64,000 nucleotides of DNA from Thermoproteota archaeon (GCA_027061785.1 JAMOVA010000013.1:1-64000); one strand, 5' to 3'. Positions 16,281 through 28,534 are shown, counted from the stretch's first letter. Notes: generated by a model not told the origin, from the sequence alone. Made by a program: numbers and translations.

Positions 16281-16763
16281 TCACCGATCCAGCTCCAGCA
16301 TGGCGCCCTCCTCCATTGCCAGGGCTTCAGCACTACCCGAACAGGAGGGCAGGTTGTCCGGCTTGTATCCCGGCTCGACATCGGTGAGGCGAGAACCCCA
16401 CGCCAGTAGGGTCATCAACGGCTCCAGACAGTCGCTCACATCCTCGCACACGGAGACGAGCACCTTGGGACCTGAAGATGAGAGGACCTGTCTTATCCTA
16501 GATACCTCCCTCACACCTGTGAGGCACGCTCCCAGCTCGTAGGCGAACGCTTCAGCTACATTCCTTCCGGTAGTTAAGGCTCTTAAAGCTCTGAACGCTG
16601 CCATGACGATATGCCTCAGGGAAGCCACTAATTCGACGGGAACTAGGGCCACCCTGTCAGGTAGGGCTGATAAAGAGGTCTTCTCACTAGGAAGCAGCCC
16701 CGTCACGAGTATGAAGCCGCACTCAGTCTTGAAGAGGGACGGTCTACTTGGGATCTCGGCCAT
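16281..16763 (-). CDS. cgi121: KEOPS subunit Cgi121 family protein
   Basis: 160 residues. The central helices match Cgi121/TPRKB: HIVMAAFRALRALTTGRNVAEAFAYELGACLTGVREVSRIRQVL, the surface that binds Bud32 and tRNA 3' ends in other systems. A Cys-rich stretch (SVCEDVSDCLEP) is unusual. It lies just upstream of pfdB on the same strand. Together with bud32 at 12.8 kb this indicates a full KEOPS pathway. A TATA-like CCTTTTTAG near 16790 suggests a nearly leaderless mRNA. Confidence 0.82.
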   Translation of the reverse strand: MAEIPSRPSLFKTECGFILVTGLLPSEKTSLSALPDRVALVPVELVASLRHIVMAAFRALRALTTGRNVAEAFAYELGACLTGVREVSRIRQVLSSSGPKVLVSVCEDVSDCLEPLMTLLAWGSRLTDVEPGYKPDNLPSCSGSAEALAMEEGAMLELDR

Positions 16764-16949
16764 CGGTAGCTACCCATGTGGAGGGCTAAAAAGGTTGAAC
16801 GACCTTACCCTCCACGGATTCGGCCGACTTGAGAAATTTAATTTACAGGAAGCGTTAAATAGGAGATGAGAAACGATTGAATGGATCTTCACATGTTTTT
16901 GCTTGTGTGAAATCCTCGTAGTAGAGCGGGTTCGACCCGCCGGAAGGTG
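16764..16949 (+). promoter_or_regulatory. Structured 5' leader of the DUF4242 gene
   Basis: Two TATA-like elements (near 16836 and CGTTAAATAG near 16853) precede a leader with two hairpins. 16884-16914 pairs GATcTTCACA with TGTGAAATC around a 12-nt loop. 16926-16940 is a perfect GCGGGT-TCG-ACCCGC stem-loop ending 1 nt before GGAAGGTG, the ribosome site. Such a stem next to the Shine-Dalgarno could control access. No known riboswitch is recognised. Confidence 0.4.
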
Positions 16950-17225
16950 ATGAACATTCCGAAGTTTCTAGCCGTGCACGATATGGCTGAACCGATATCC
17001 GTTGAAGAGGCCGCCGCTATGGGGAGGAAGGTAAGGGACCTTACCACTCAAGAGGTTAGATGGATTAGCACATGGGTCCAATTAACCGAAGAAGGCTTGA
17101 TCAGGAGGATTTACTGCTGCTGGGAGTCTCCAGATGCGGAATCCATAAGGAAGATATTGAGCGATGTCCAGTTCCCCCTAGAAGGAGTATATCCAATGGC
17201 CGAGGTGGACCCTTCAACCCTCTAA
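16950..17225 (+). CDS. DUF4242 family protein
   Basis: 91 residues of the DUF4242/SCO4226-like fold (ferredoxin-like): KFLAVHDMAEPISVEEAAAMG, VRWISTWVQLTEEGLIRRIYCCWESPDAESIRKIL, then FPLEGVYPMAEVDPSTL. A bacterial relative binds nickel; metal binding here is only suggested by the conserved His and the CC pair. ATG 16950 directly follows the GTG of GGAAGGTG. It is preceded by a hairpin-bearing leader and is convergent with the LAGLIDADG gene. Confidence 0.72.
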   Translation: MNIPKFLAVHDMAEPISVEEAAAMGRKVRDLTTQEVRWISTWVQLTEEGLIRRIYCCWESPDAESIRKILSDVQFPLEGVYPMAEVDPSTL

Positions 17226-17291
17226 TCTTTTTCGAATCGAGGGGTTTATGGAAGTCGCAGGAGAAAGAACTGGAACAGGGAGCAACATCAT

Positions 17292-18278
17292 CTAGTGATT
17301 CGACTTCCTCCCTATCAAGAACCTCTCATATTCTTCAAGAGCATCTTCCCAGTCGAGGAACCTCTTCCTCCTGAACCACCTCTGACGGCCCATCCCTCTC
17401 CTATATTCGTACCTTCTGATCCACTCCACAGCGGCCCTTCGGCCGAGTCCGAACCTAGTGAGAATGTCAACTACATCTTTCAACTTCTCCTGCTTCCTTA
17501 CTGTGAAGAGCTTCATCCGATCATGGAATCTAATAATGGCGTCTCTTCTATACACCTCAAGCGTATAGCAATTCCTCCTAGCTATAGACCGACCCTTGGA
17601 GGTCTCTATGACCTTTCCTCTAGAGTGAACCATATAAATCTCACCGAACACTCCTAGATCTGCGAGTCTCTCTTTGATCTTCTCCATTAAATCGTAATCT
17701 GTATTACTAACTCCTATCCTAGCAAGGAAGCTACCCTGACTACTCACTAGGCCAGTAACGTATCCTTCACAGTCGAAGAATGCTTGAATAAATTCAACCG
17801 GTCTCTCCTCTAATAGGTTTAGGACATTACTACGCTCGATAAGAACATCTATGAGCTCTCTAGACTGAATCTCTACATAATATCTCCCGTCTGATAGTTT
17901 ACCTACGAAGTACGGCTTCTCCCTACCCATCAATATGCTTAACTTCCTAGCAGCCGCCTCTGCGAGCTCTCTATCCTTTACCTTTAATGAGAGGAACCTG
18001 CCCTTGCGATTTACCTTTATAGAACCGTCTCCTGCATACATACCGGCTATCCAGGCGAGTTCTTCTCTTTTAGAGAGGTCAGGAACGTTATAGGGCTCCC
18101 TCTCAGGTACATGGATCCCCCTCACCCAGTAAGATATGTGGGATCTACTGATCTTAACGCCATACTCTCCCTCGATTATCTTCTGAATTTTCCTATAACT
18201 CATCCCTCCATTGTGGAGCTCTAGAACCCTCCTGTAGAGCCTTAATCTCATAGCGTGGGGGAGCCTCCTTCCTCCCAT
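17292..18278 (-). CDS. Free-standing LAGLIDADG-type protein with N-terminal HTH
   Basis: 328 residues. An N-terminal helix-turn-helix (about 10-58: RLYRRVLELHNGGMSYRKIQKII, ISRSHISYWVRG) resembles a transposase/resolvase DNA-binding domain. It is followed by a two-repeat LAGLIDADG fold: LAWIAGMYAGDGSI (74-87, acidic residue in DGS) and FIQAFFDCEGYV (about 163-174). The C-terminus is very basic. It is not inside a host gene, intron or intein, so it is either a stranded homing endonuclease or a domesticated DNA-binding regulator. Start ATG 18278 is chosen because a TATA-like TTTTTTATA at about 18307-18316 puts initiation near 18285; the longer open frame would begin upstream of it. Confidence 0.8.
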   Translation of the reverse strand: MGGRRLPHAMRLRLYRRVLELHNGGMSYRKIQKIIEGEYGVKISRSHISYWVRGIHVPEREPYNVPDLSKREELAWIAGMYAGDGSIKVNRKGRFLSLKVKDRELAEAAARKLSILMGREKPYFVGKLSDGRYYVEIQSRELIDVLIERSNVLNLLEERPVEFIQAFFDCEGYVTGLVSSQGSFLARIGVSNTDYDLMEKIKERLADLGVFGEIYMVHSRGKVIETSKGRSIARRNCYTLEVYRRDAIIRFHDRMKLFTVRKQEKLKDVVDILTRFGLGRRAAVEWIRRYEYRRGMGRQRWFRRKRFLDWEDALEEYERFLIGRKSNH

Positions 18279-18359
18279 TGCCCTATCTTCTACTAATAGG
18301 AAGTGTATAAAAAAGTAAACAAGACTGAAACTATATATTGTAAAATGAAAGGTTAGCAT

Positions 18360-18969
18360 TGATAGTAACTTAAGTGATTTCCGTGGACCAGATAACCAAG
18401 TAAGCGTTCCGGCACTTAGGGCTCGAGAGCGCTGAGAGACCCCTCTTCCTAACGGCCATGTGATGACTCAGAAGTTGTAGAGCAGAGATCCGTGAATATG
18501 TGCAGTATCTTCCCAACAACGTCAGGCCTGAACGGCTGGCGAGAAAGTGTTAAATCCTCTAAGTTCGCCCTCCATCATCTTCGCGATCTCCAATGTAATT
18601 CCTCAATCTCTAAGCTAATCGCAGGCATGCTATGTGGTCTAGGGAATCGAGATTGCCTGTACCAACGAGTCATATTAGCTTCCTGAATCCTCTCCCAATT
18701 TTTAAGAAATCCTTGACTATAACCGCTTCGCCCTACTTCCTTAAGAGCGTACAACATCCTACTGTCTAGGGCGGAGACTGCCTCGCACCGGTCAGGATCA
18801 TAATCTCCTGTTCGCTGAGTCTAGAGGGGTATGCACCTTCATATCACAATTCGATAGCGTCCGGTTCCGCGAGTACTGTTCCCTAGTAGTTATAATAAGC
18901 GAAAGATACACCACAATTTAGTAATAAAATTTGACCAAGAAGGGAAGTTTTGTTAAATTTTTAACGAAG
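18360..18969. other. Gene-poor gap with probable decayed coding sequence
   Basis: About 600 bp without an intact gene. On the minus strand a stretch of about 85 codons (about 18828 to 18575) stays open without a good start. It contains DYDPDRCEAVSALDSRMLY and SRFPRP-SMPAISLEIEELHW, which look like real protein, then stops, while recognisable-looking sequence seems to go on in another frame (KMMEGELRGF). I read it as a degraded gene of unknown family. The last 60 bp are A+T-rich. Confidence 0.35.
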
Positions 18970-19043
18970 TAGCGGGGGGTGGATTTGAACCACCGACCTC
19001 CGGGTTATGAGCCCGGCGGGCTACCAGGCTGCCCCACCCCGCT
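18970..19043 (-). tRNA. Initiator tRNA-Met (anticodon CAT)
   Basis: Acceptor AGCGGGG/CCCCGCT with discriminator A, anticodon loop CTCATAA, and an anticodon stem with the three stacked G-C pairs (GGG/CCC) that mark initiators; A1-U72 is also initiator-like. The CCA is not encoded (CTT follows). The anticodon is a normal CAT, so the ACG start candidates are not explained by a variant of this tRNA gene. Confidence 0.92.
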
Positions 19044-19206
19044 GCTTTGCCCCGCCATCCTATATCCGAATTTCCCATATTTAAAGATTTCCCAAGCGGT
19101 AGAAGGCTATCCTTCCTTCTTTTTGCTTGAGAGCGTCTCTCCTGCATTATATAGCCGTAATGCTTCCTATGCCTTCATTTCAGTTGGAGAAATGGGAGTC
19201 CTGCTA

Positions 19207-19500
19207 GGGGAGTGGAGGCCATAGTCCGCCTTCTGTACTGGGGGGATTCGGCTAAGCGCCTACCCCCCGCTCGCCCCAGCTGCTCATCGCGGGGACTGGC
19301 TTGCACACCGCCGGGGCCCCGTTTCACCGGTCCCCTCGGGGTCCTCTGCCTCACCGGCATCATCGCCACATCCCGAGGGACGTGTCGTTTCTGTGGGCCT
19401 TCCTGCCCCTCTCGGGGCATCCCCTTGCGGGGAGGCGGTGCTGGGGGCGTGGGCGGACCTTCCTCAGCCTTGCGGCCGTAACCCCCGGCCTCCTCTCCCC
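19207..19500 (-). ncRNA. rnpB: RNase P RNA
   Basis: About 294-nt G+C-rich RNA. Ends form P1: GGGGAGAGGAGGCC (5') pairs with GGCCTCCACTCCCC (3') apart from one A-A mismatch. Conserved cores are present: GAGGAAGGTCCGCCC near the 5' end (P4 5' strand, CR-I), ACAGAAACG in the middle, and AGAAGGCGGACTATGG near the 3' end (P4 3' strand, CR-V). The catalytic RNA trims tRNA 5' ends; its protein partner Rpp21 is at 32.8 kb. Ends are estimated from P1. Confidence 0.92.
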
Positions 19501-19519
19501 TAATTTCTCACCTTTCCCC

Positions 19520-19531
19520 AATTAAAAATTG
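19520..19531 (-). promoter_or_regulatory. TATA box for RNase P RNA
   Basis: On the minus strand AATTTTTAATTG lies about 25 nt before the P1 5' end at 19500, the spacing expected for an archaeal promoter. This supports the RNA boundary. Confidence 0.45.
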
Positions 19532-19603
19532 ACCTCGGGGGGGTGGATCACAGCGCCAGATCTTATAACTCCGGGCTCTAATTGATGCGGGTAAAGCGTA
19601 ACG

Positions 19604-20524
19604 ATGAACCCCCGAGGAGCGATCGATAATAGGGCCCTAAACTACCTGTTCCTTCTGATACTGCTGGGCGGCCTGGTCCTCAGCTTCACCCCACGAGGGA
19701 GTCCAGTAAAGGAAATGTTCCTCAAATCCCTTCCAGATGTGGACTATTACGCTAGGGAGAAGGAGGTATTCGAGAGATACGGGAGGAAGCTAGGCTCCCT
19801 AGTGCTGGTAGTTCCTCCGCTCAGATTTAACAGGTTGGAGATAAGGAAGCTGCTCGACTACGCCGAGCGAGTTAACAGAACCCTTCCGTTCACCATCATA
19901 TGGTCCCTCAACGGGAGTCACGATGTTCATTACGTAGAGATGCTGGCTTCAGAGCTGGCCTCTCGCAGAGTTCCCTCCAGAGTTTTCGCCGACTTACCGC
20001 CTACCTTGTTGAGTTCCTTGAGTGGAGTGGCCGAACTTTGGGTGAGGGAAGGGAGGGGATGGAGGAGGCTGAACGGTCCATCCGAAGGTTACGGAGAGGG
20101 GATGTGGAGGTGCGACGAGATATACCACGGACTCCTGTACCCGGAGGGAGATGTCTGGTGGTTTTACTATGAGCAAGGAAGGGCAAGCGGGTGCACTAGA
20201 GGGGAACCACCCCGCACAGCCTGCGACATCCATATGATCTTCAGAGCGAGGTTCTTGGGCATGGGCGAAGGCGTAGCGTTGATCACCCTGCCGGGCAGCG
20301 AGCCCGCTGCGAACTGCGGGGGATCGTGCGGCTCCGCCAACACCCTGATTAATGGGACGTGCGGACTGGAGATGAGGCATTTAGGAGAGCTCATGTTCGC
20401 CAGCTACATGATGACCCACACGAAGAAGGACCCCTGCCCCTATTACAGCTACTGCGGATGCTTGGGATCGTGCGATACGCCTCAGATCTTCATATCCGAC
20501 GTTAGAAGCGTATTGAAGGGATGA
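19604..20524 (+). CDS. Secreted or membrane-anchored Cys-rich protein, unknown
   Basis: 306 residues. One hydrophobic segment near the N-terminus (YLFLLILLGGLVLSF, about 14-28), then a large outside domain. Cysteines cluster in the second half (CDE, GCTR, ACD, NCGGSCGS, TCG, CPYYSYCGCLGSC), suggesting disulfides or metal sites. The middle (SLVLVVPPLRFNRLEIRKLLDYAERVN, TIIWSLNGSHDVHYVEMLASEL) looks like a Rossmann or thioredoxin-like fold. No family recognised. TATA-like TCTTATAAC is at about 19558. It lies between rnpB and a HEPN relic in an accessory zone. Confidence 0.7.
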   Translation: MNPRGAIDNRALNYLFLLILLGGLVLSFTPRGSPVKEMFLKSLPDVDYYAREKEVFERYGRKLGSLVLVVPPLRFNRLEIRKLLDYAERVNRTLPFTIIWSLNGSHDVHYVEMLASELASRRVPSRVFADLPPTLLSSLSGVAELWVREGRGWRRLNGPSEGYGEGMWRCDEIYHGLLYPEGDVWWFYYEQGRASGCTRGEPPRTACDIHMIFRARFLGMGEGVALITLPGSEPAANCGGSCGSANTLINGTCGLEMRHLGELMFASYMMTHTKKDPCPYYSYCGCLGSCDTPQIFISDVRSVLKG

Positions 20525-20709
20525 TTGAGGGTAGCTGGAAGCATCTCCGAATACCTCTCGAGCAGGGCTCTCACGTCGTGACCCCAAGGAGACTCATTCC
20601 TACTTATCAGGAGGGCCTTGACAGCCATCTCCGCGGCTTGATGAGCGTAAAAACAAGTGGCGTTATACCTTCCTCTATCGTGCAATATCTTAGCTGTCTC
20701 TAGGTTTCA
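20520..20709 (-). pseudogene. HEPN-domain protein remnant
   Basis: The minus strand encodes NLETAKILHDRGRYNATCFYA then HQAAEMAVKALLI, the first half of a HEPN domain (usually paired with a nucleotidyltransferase as an RNase toxin module). The expected N-terminus is in another frame (MKPRDS then stop), and the C-terminal half is missing, replaced by sequence antisense to the end of the 306-residue gene. No partner minimal nucleotidyltransferase is nearby. A short TTG-initiated peptide could still be made. Confidence 0.6.
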
Positions 20710-20753
20710 TCTCGCCTCAGAGGGCGTGGGAGAGGATCATGCCTGCTAGGAGT

Positions 20754-21425
20754 TCAGATCGTTAATAGCGCTGGAAAGTCGTGCCTGTCAAGGTACGCTG
20801 CAGTCAAGGCAACTACAAGTATCGCCCCGATTAGTAATGTGTATGCTAGCAATTCCCGCATGAGGATTTTCGTCAGGAAGGGAGTGGAAAAGGTCAGCAG
20901 AAAAGTGAGCCCACCAATCACCAGCGAAAAGACATCTAATAACCTCAGACCGCCGATCTTTACCGATAGAAGGACTGTAGTTGTCGCGAAAATAGAGGAA
21001 CCAAGGGAAGTGATGACGATAAGTGCTAGGAAATCAATCCATATCGTTTCGATCCCGATTATCAGCGAATCCACCAGCAAGATCAGCAAGACGAGGAGTA
21101 TTGAGAGGAGGAACATGGCCGCGATGTACATAAGATACCTGAGCCTCAAATAGGGAGGACCGTATGTCTGAAGAAGGATCTCGATCAGACCGCTTTTCTT
21201 GACCCTGATCGTGTTATCCAGCATGAAAGTCGATACTAATAGCCACATCCCGGGAAGTGAAACGTAAACGTGCCTGAGATCACCGGAATCGAGGGGGACC
21301 AGCAGGCCAAGCGACATTATTGCCGCGGAGGCCACCAGCGCTCGGATGAACCACCCCACCCTTCCTTCCCTGCTCCCGGTGAGCAGCTTCAGCTCCAAGA
21401 CCACCTGGTCGCTCCACCCACACAC
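20754..21425 (-). CDS. ABC transporter membrane protein (permease 2)
   Basis: 223 residues with six likely membrane spans (for example ALVASAAIMSLGLLVPL, YVSLPGMWLLVSTFML, MFLLSILLVLLILLV, VFSLVIGGLTFLLTF, LLAYTLLIGAILVVALTA). It is the last gene of a four-gene minus-strand operon with another permease, an ATPase and a five-span protein, 1 nt after the previous stop. It resembles the CcmB or ABC-2 class of exporter subunits. Substrate unknown. Confidence 0.75.
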   Translation of the reverse strand: MCGWSDQVVLELKLLTGSREGRVGWFIRALVASAAIMSLGLLVPLDSGDLRHVYVSLPGMWLLVSTFMLDNTIRVKKSGLIEILLQTYGPPYLRLRYLMYIAAMFLLSILLVLLILLVDSLIIGIETIWIDFLALIVITSLGSSIFATTTVLLSVKIGGLRLLDVFSLVIGGLTFLLTFSTPFLTKILMRELLAYTLLIGAILVVALTAAYLDRHDFPALLTI

Positions 21426-21426
21426 T

Positions 21427-22173
21427 TCAGTCCACCTCGACTACCCGACCCCTCTCCTCGGATAGCTCGATTAACAGTATGAGAGAGAAGAGGAGCATGA
21501 GAGCCTCGCCGACGAGCGACGTGGGATCCACGTATCCGCTTACGAGGAGGCGCAGGAAATTTCCGGAGGAATCAGGTTGAGTCAGGAAATTCCTGTACAG
21601 GAATCCGAGAATGAATAAGGAGAACATCTCTGACCAGTATTGCACCTCACTCGGAGATAGGATGATCGATAACGTCACACAGACCGATGAAAGAAGCGAG
21701 ACCGCCATCGCAACCACGCCCGCAGCTATAAGGAGCTCCACTATAGTCGTCCTTCCAAAGAGGTAGGGGGAGAGCAAGGCCACAGAATTGACCACTATCA
21801 TGTAGAGCGAGTACTTCAAGGAGTAGCTGGCCCAGAGAGACAGCATTACGGGACTCAATCCGATCCCCTGATTCAGGAACATCTCCAGCATACCTGTATC
21901 TCTCATGGAGTGGCTCAACCTGACTAGGCTTCCCATGGTCGCCAAGGTCATGAGGATGTACGTGAGGGGCAGGACTAGGTTGCTACCCACCGAAATCACG
22001 ATCAGGAATTCGTCGTGTGTGTTCGCGTTCATGCTCAAGGCCACTATCCCAACCAGCACCGAAACCAGTATCTGGGGGGTTGAGATCACTAGAAGCTCTT
22101 TAACATCGAAGAGCCCGCCCAGCAAGTGGAGATGGCCAGCCATCAGGTCACCGAATCTCGACAACGCTTCCAC
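21427..22173 (-). CDS. ABC transporter membrane protein (permease 1)
   Basis: 248 residues, about six membrane spans (ISTPQILVSVLVGIVALSM, LVLPLTYILMTLATM, SLYMIVVNSVALLSPYLF, LLIAAGVVAMAVSLLSSVCVTLSII, LMLLFSLILLIEL), with a conserved-looking cytoplasmic loop RLSHSMRDTGMLEMFLNQGI typical of ABC-2 permeases that dock on the ATPase. It overlaps the ATPase gene by 26 nt and precedes permease 2. With the ATPase it should form an exporter. Confidence 0.78.
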   Translation of the reverse strand: MEALSRFGDLMAGHLHLLGGLFDVKELLVISTPQILVSVLVGIVALSMNANTHDEFLIVISVGSNLVLPLTYILMTLATMGSLVRLSHSMRDTGMLEMFLNQGIGLSPVMLSLWASYSLKYSLYMIVVNSVALLSPYLFGRTTIVELLIAAGVVAMAVSLLSSVCVTLSIILSPSEVQYWSEMFSLFILGFLYRNFLTQPDSSGNFLRLLVSGYVDPTSLVGEALMLLFSLILLIELSEERGRVVEVD

Positions 22174-22792
22174 CCCTCATCTCCAATTCGAGATCAGCAC
22201 CGGGGAACTCTATGTGAGACGATATCAGGAAAGAGCGCCCTTGGTCAGCGAGCCTCCTGACCTCTTCAACTAGGAATTTCACGCTCTCCTCATCCAGATT
22301 GGCTAGGGGTTCATCGAGCAGGTAGACCTTGGCTGGGAAGGCTAGGCTCCTGACTATGGCCACCTTCTTCTTGGTCCCCGCCGAGAGCTTCGATATTCTC
22401 TCGTTCAAATAGTCCTCGAGTTGAAACCCTCTCAAGTAGGTCCTGAACCTCCCCTCGTCGAAGGGCCTACCGAATACCTTGGTGAAGAAGACCATGTTGT
22501 CCTCTATGGTGTAATCCCCCAAGAGCCCGAGCCTCTCAGGGCAGTAGCTGATCTCCCTCCTGACACCGAGGTCATCGTGCACATCCCTCCCCATCAGGAG
22601 CACGCGTCCCGAGTCGGGCCTCAGTACTCCAGCAACCACCCTCAGGAGCGTGGTCTTTCCGGATCCGTTGGGCCCCCTTATGAGGACCACCTCGCCTTCT
22701 CCCACGTCGAACCCCACATTCCGGAGAACCTGCCTTTCTCCGAGTCTCTTACTAACTCCCTCAACTGTTAGGAGGATGCCCTCGGCATTCAT
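22148..22792 (-). CDS. ABC transporter ATP-binding protein
   Basis: 214 residues from ATG 22792, which overlaps the stop of the upstream gene (ATGA); a longer open frame from 22885 adds unrelated residues. Walker A GPNGSGKTTLL (about 38-48), signature KLSAGTKKKVAI, Walker B VYLLDEPLANLD and switch histidine ISSH. The compact length and LSAGTKKK signature fit a CcmA/ABC-2 exporter ATPase. It drives the two permeases encoded directly downstream. Confidence 0.92.
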   Translation of the reverse strand: MNAEGILLTVEGVSKRLGERQVLRNVGFDVGEGEVVLIRGPNGSGKTTLLRVVAGVLRPDSGRVLLMGRDVHDDLGVRREISYCPERLGLLGDYTIEDNMVFFTKVFGRPFDEGRFRTYLRGFQLEDYLNERISKLSAGTKKKVAIVRSLAFPAKVYLLDEPLANLDEESVKFLVEEVRRLADQGRSFLISSHIEFPGADLELEMRGGSVVEIR

Positions 22793-23382
22793 GCTGGACC
22801 GACCCCCTTCCCCAGCCCGCCGGCCCACGCCACGATCGCGTCCACTAGCAGCAGTGAGAGGACAATAAATGCAGATATTTTCCACCCCGTCCCCAATCTG
22901 TACCTCAATATGATGGCGTACAGGGGATAACGGGACAATGAAACCGCCAGTAAGGCGAGCATCGCGTTCACGTACAATGGGGACCTACCGATGGCCCGAG
23001 CTGCGGTGATGAGCCCCTCCGCGGAGGTGACGGTGTAGTCAGGTAGGTTGAACCATAAGAGGGGGATCACTATCAGCAGGAAGGCGAAAACGGGGATGTA
23101 CGCCAGTGACAACTCCTCCATCACGAGTTTCAGGTTTAAGCTAGCCTCCCTCTTCCTGTCCGCTCTCCTTAAGATGAGCGAGGCTATGGAGGACTCTACG
23201 ACCCACAGGATGACGGAGATGGGGCTGGAGATAACTGGGGTGATCAGGAGGGTCCCCCTCATAATGCGAACATCTAAGTCGGAGTTGGTAGCCACTTGAG
23301 GCTTCAGGAACGGGATGGCGAGGAACAGGTAGGCCATCACTCCCGTAGAGAGGACCAGCAGGAATGAAGCGAGTAGCTTCAT
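22789..23382 (-). CDS. Polytopic membrane protein (Yip1-like), first gene of ABC operon
   Basis: 197 residues with five predicted spans, beginning LLASFLLVLSTGVMAYLFLAIPFL and including LAYIPVFAFLLIVIPLLWF and ISAFIVLSLLLVDAIVAW. The layout (spans, a polar LRRADRKREASLNLKLVMEEL loop, then a span near AYIP) resembles archaeal YIP1-like permease partners. ATG 23382 lies about 25 nt after a TATA-like GGATTATAAG, so the operon mRNA may be leaderless. Its stop overlaps the ATPase start by 4 nt, so the genes are coupled. Confidence 0.65.
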   Translation of the reverse strand: MKLLASFLLVLSTGVMAYLFLAIPFLKPQVATNSDLDVRIMRGTLLITPVISSPISVILWVVESSIASLILRRADRKREASLNLKLVMEELSLAYIPVFAFLLIVIPLLWFNLPDYTVTSAEGLITAARAIGRSPLYVNAMLALLAVSLSRYPLYAIILRYRLGTGWKISAFIVLSLLLVDAIVAWAGGLGKGVGPA

Positions 23383-23542
23383 ACTATGTTTACGTTAATC
23401 ATGGGAGAGCTTATAATCCTTAAAGAAAATCACCGAATTTACAGCTCTGAGCTAGAGATGTGAGGAACATCGACTCTCCGGGGATCCGATCTAGGGCTAA
23501 CAGGAATGATATGGTAGGGATATTCAAAAGGAGATCATCAAT

Positions 23543-23585
23543 GCGCCCCGCATAGTTGGCGATTACGCCGGCTGGCGCTAGGTCG
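23543..23585 (-). other. 23S processing stem, 3' arm
   Basis: GCGCCCCGCATAGTTGGCGA, followed by GGCTGGCGCTAGGTCG, is the reverse complement (with a few central mismatches) of the segment at 26618-26660. The two arms bring the ends of pre-23S together; the interrupted middle is where a bulge-helix-bulge for the archaeal splicing endonuclease would sit. Confidence 0.8.
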
Positions 23586-23589
23586 GTCG

Positions 23590-26616
<3,027 letters not shown>

Positions 26617-26617
26617 A

Positions 26618-26660
26618 CGACCTAGCGCCAGCCTGTAGCGTCGCCAACTATGCGGGGCGC
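26618..26660 (-). other. 23S processing stem, 5' arm
   Basis: Complements 23543-23585 across the whole 23S gene (for example CGACCTAGCGCCAGCC and TCGCCAACTATGCGGGGCGC). Expected to be cut by the tRNA splicing endonuclease during pre-rRNA maturation. Confidence 0.8.
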
Positions 26661-26737
26661 ACATTTCCCGTTAGCGGGCAACTAACGGGATTTGCGCCTC
26701 AACTCCGGAGGTGGCGCCTCCGGAGCATCATCTGACT
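26661..26737 (-). other. 16S-23S internal spacer with two hairpins, no tRNA
   Basis: The short spacer holds CCCGTTAG-loop-CTAACGGG and CTCCGGAGG-loop-CCTCCGGAG hairpins. No tRNA-Ala, which many euryarchaeal operons have here. This spacer layout is the crenarchaeal and korarchaeal type. Confidence 0.7.
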
Positions 26738-26782
26738 GAGAGTCCGGATGTCCCTATCACGGGTGGGTGGCCCAGAAGGCCT
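26738..26782 (-). other. 16S processing stem, 3' arm
   Basis: GAGAGTCCGGATGTCCC and GGGTGGGTGGCC pair with the segment at 28316-28364, closing the pre-16S helix. A mismatched middle (TATCAC) is where a bulge-helix-bulge would lie. Confidence 0.8.
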
Positions 26783-26793
26783 TGGTATTATAA

Positions 26794-28301
<1,508 letters not shown>

Positions 28302-28315
28302 CGCATACGGCCGCA

Positions 28316-28364
28316 AGGCCTCCCAAAACCGCCACCCACCATTCGTGGGGACATCCGGACTCTC
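28316..28364 (-). other. 16S processing stem, 5' arm
   Basis: The reverse complement of this segment (GAGAGTCCGGATGTCCCC then GGTGGGTGGC) matches 26738-26782, enclosing 16S. Together with the 23S stem it gives the full pre-rRNA processing plan. Confidence 0.8.
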
Positions 28365-28534
28365 TTGAGCACGAGGGGTCTGACGTTTCCTCGTGCTCAC
28401 ATGACCGTACTTAACGTACGCACACTGTCGCCACGGTCGGAAAGACGATCCCTCACCCGATCGGGGTTTCCCCCTTCATCTCCTCGGGACCGCCACCGGG
28501 TCAACCGTGGCCAATCAGATTAGTGGTCACGTAG
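28365..28534 (-). other. External leader of the rRNA transcript
   Basis: About 150-nt transcribed leader between the promoter and the 16S stem, with short local inverted repeats (CTCGTG/CACGAG flanking 28370-28400). No gene or tRNA seen in it. Confidence 0.5.

Noticed and set aside
16926-16940. Apparent tRNA T-arm fragment (GGGTTCGACCC)
   Set aside because: The loop is only 3 nt and no acceptor or anticodon arm accompanies it; better read as a leader hairpin.
18461-18530. C/D box RNA candidate (GTGATGA ... CTGA)
   Set aside because: C' and D' boxes are not recognisable and the spacing is loose; chance matches are likely.
23440-23540. 5S rRNA after 23S
   Set aside because: No 5S-like sequence is present in the gap; 5S must be encoded elsewhere.
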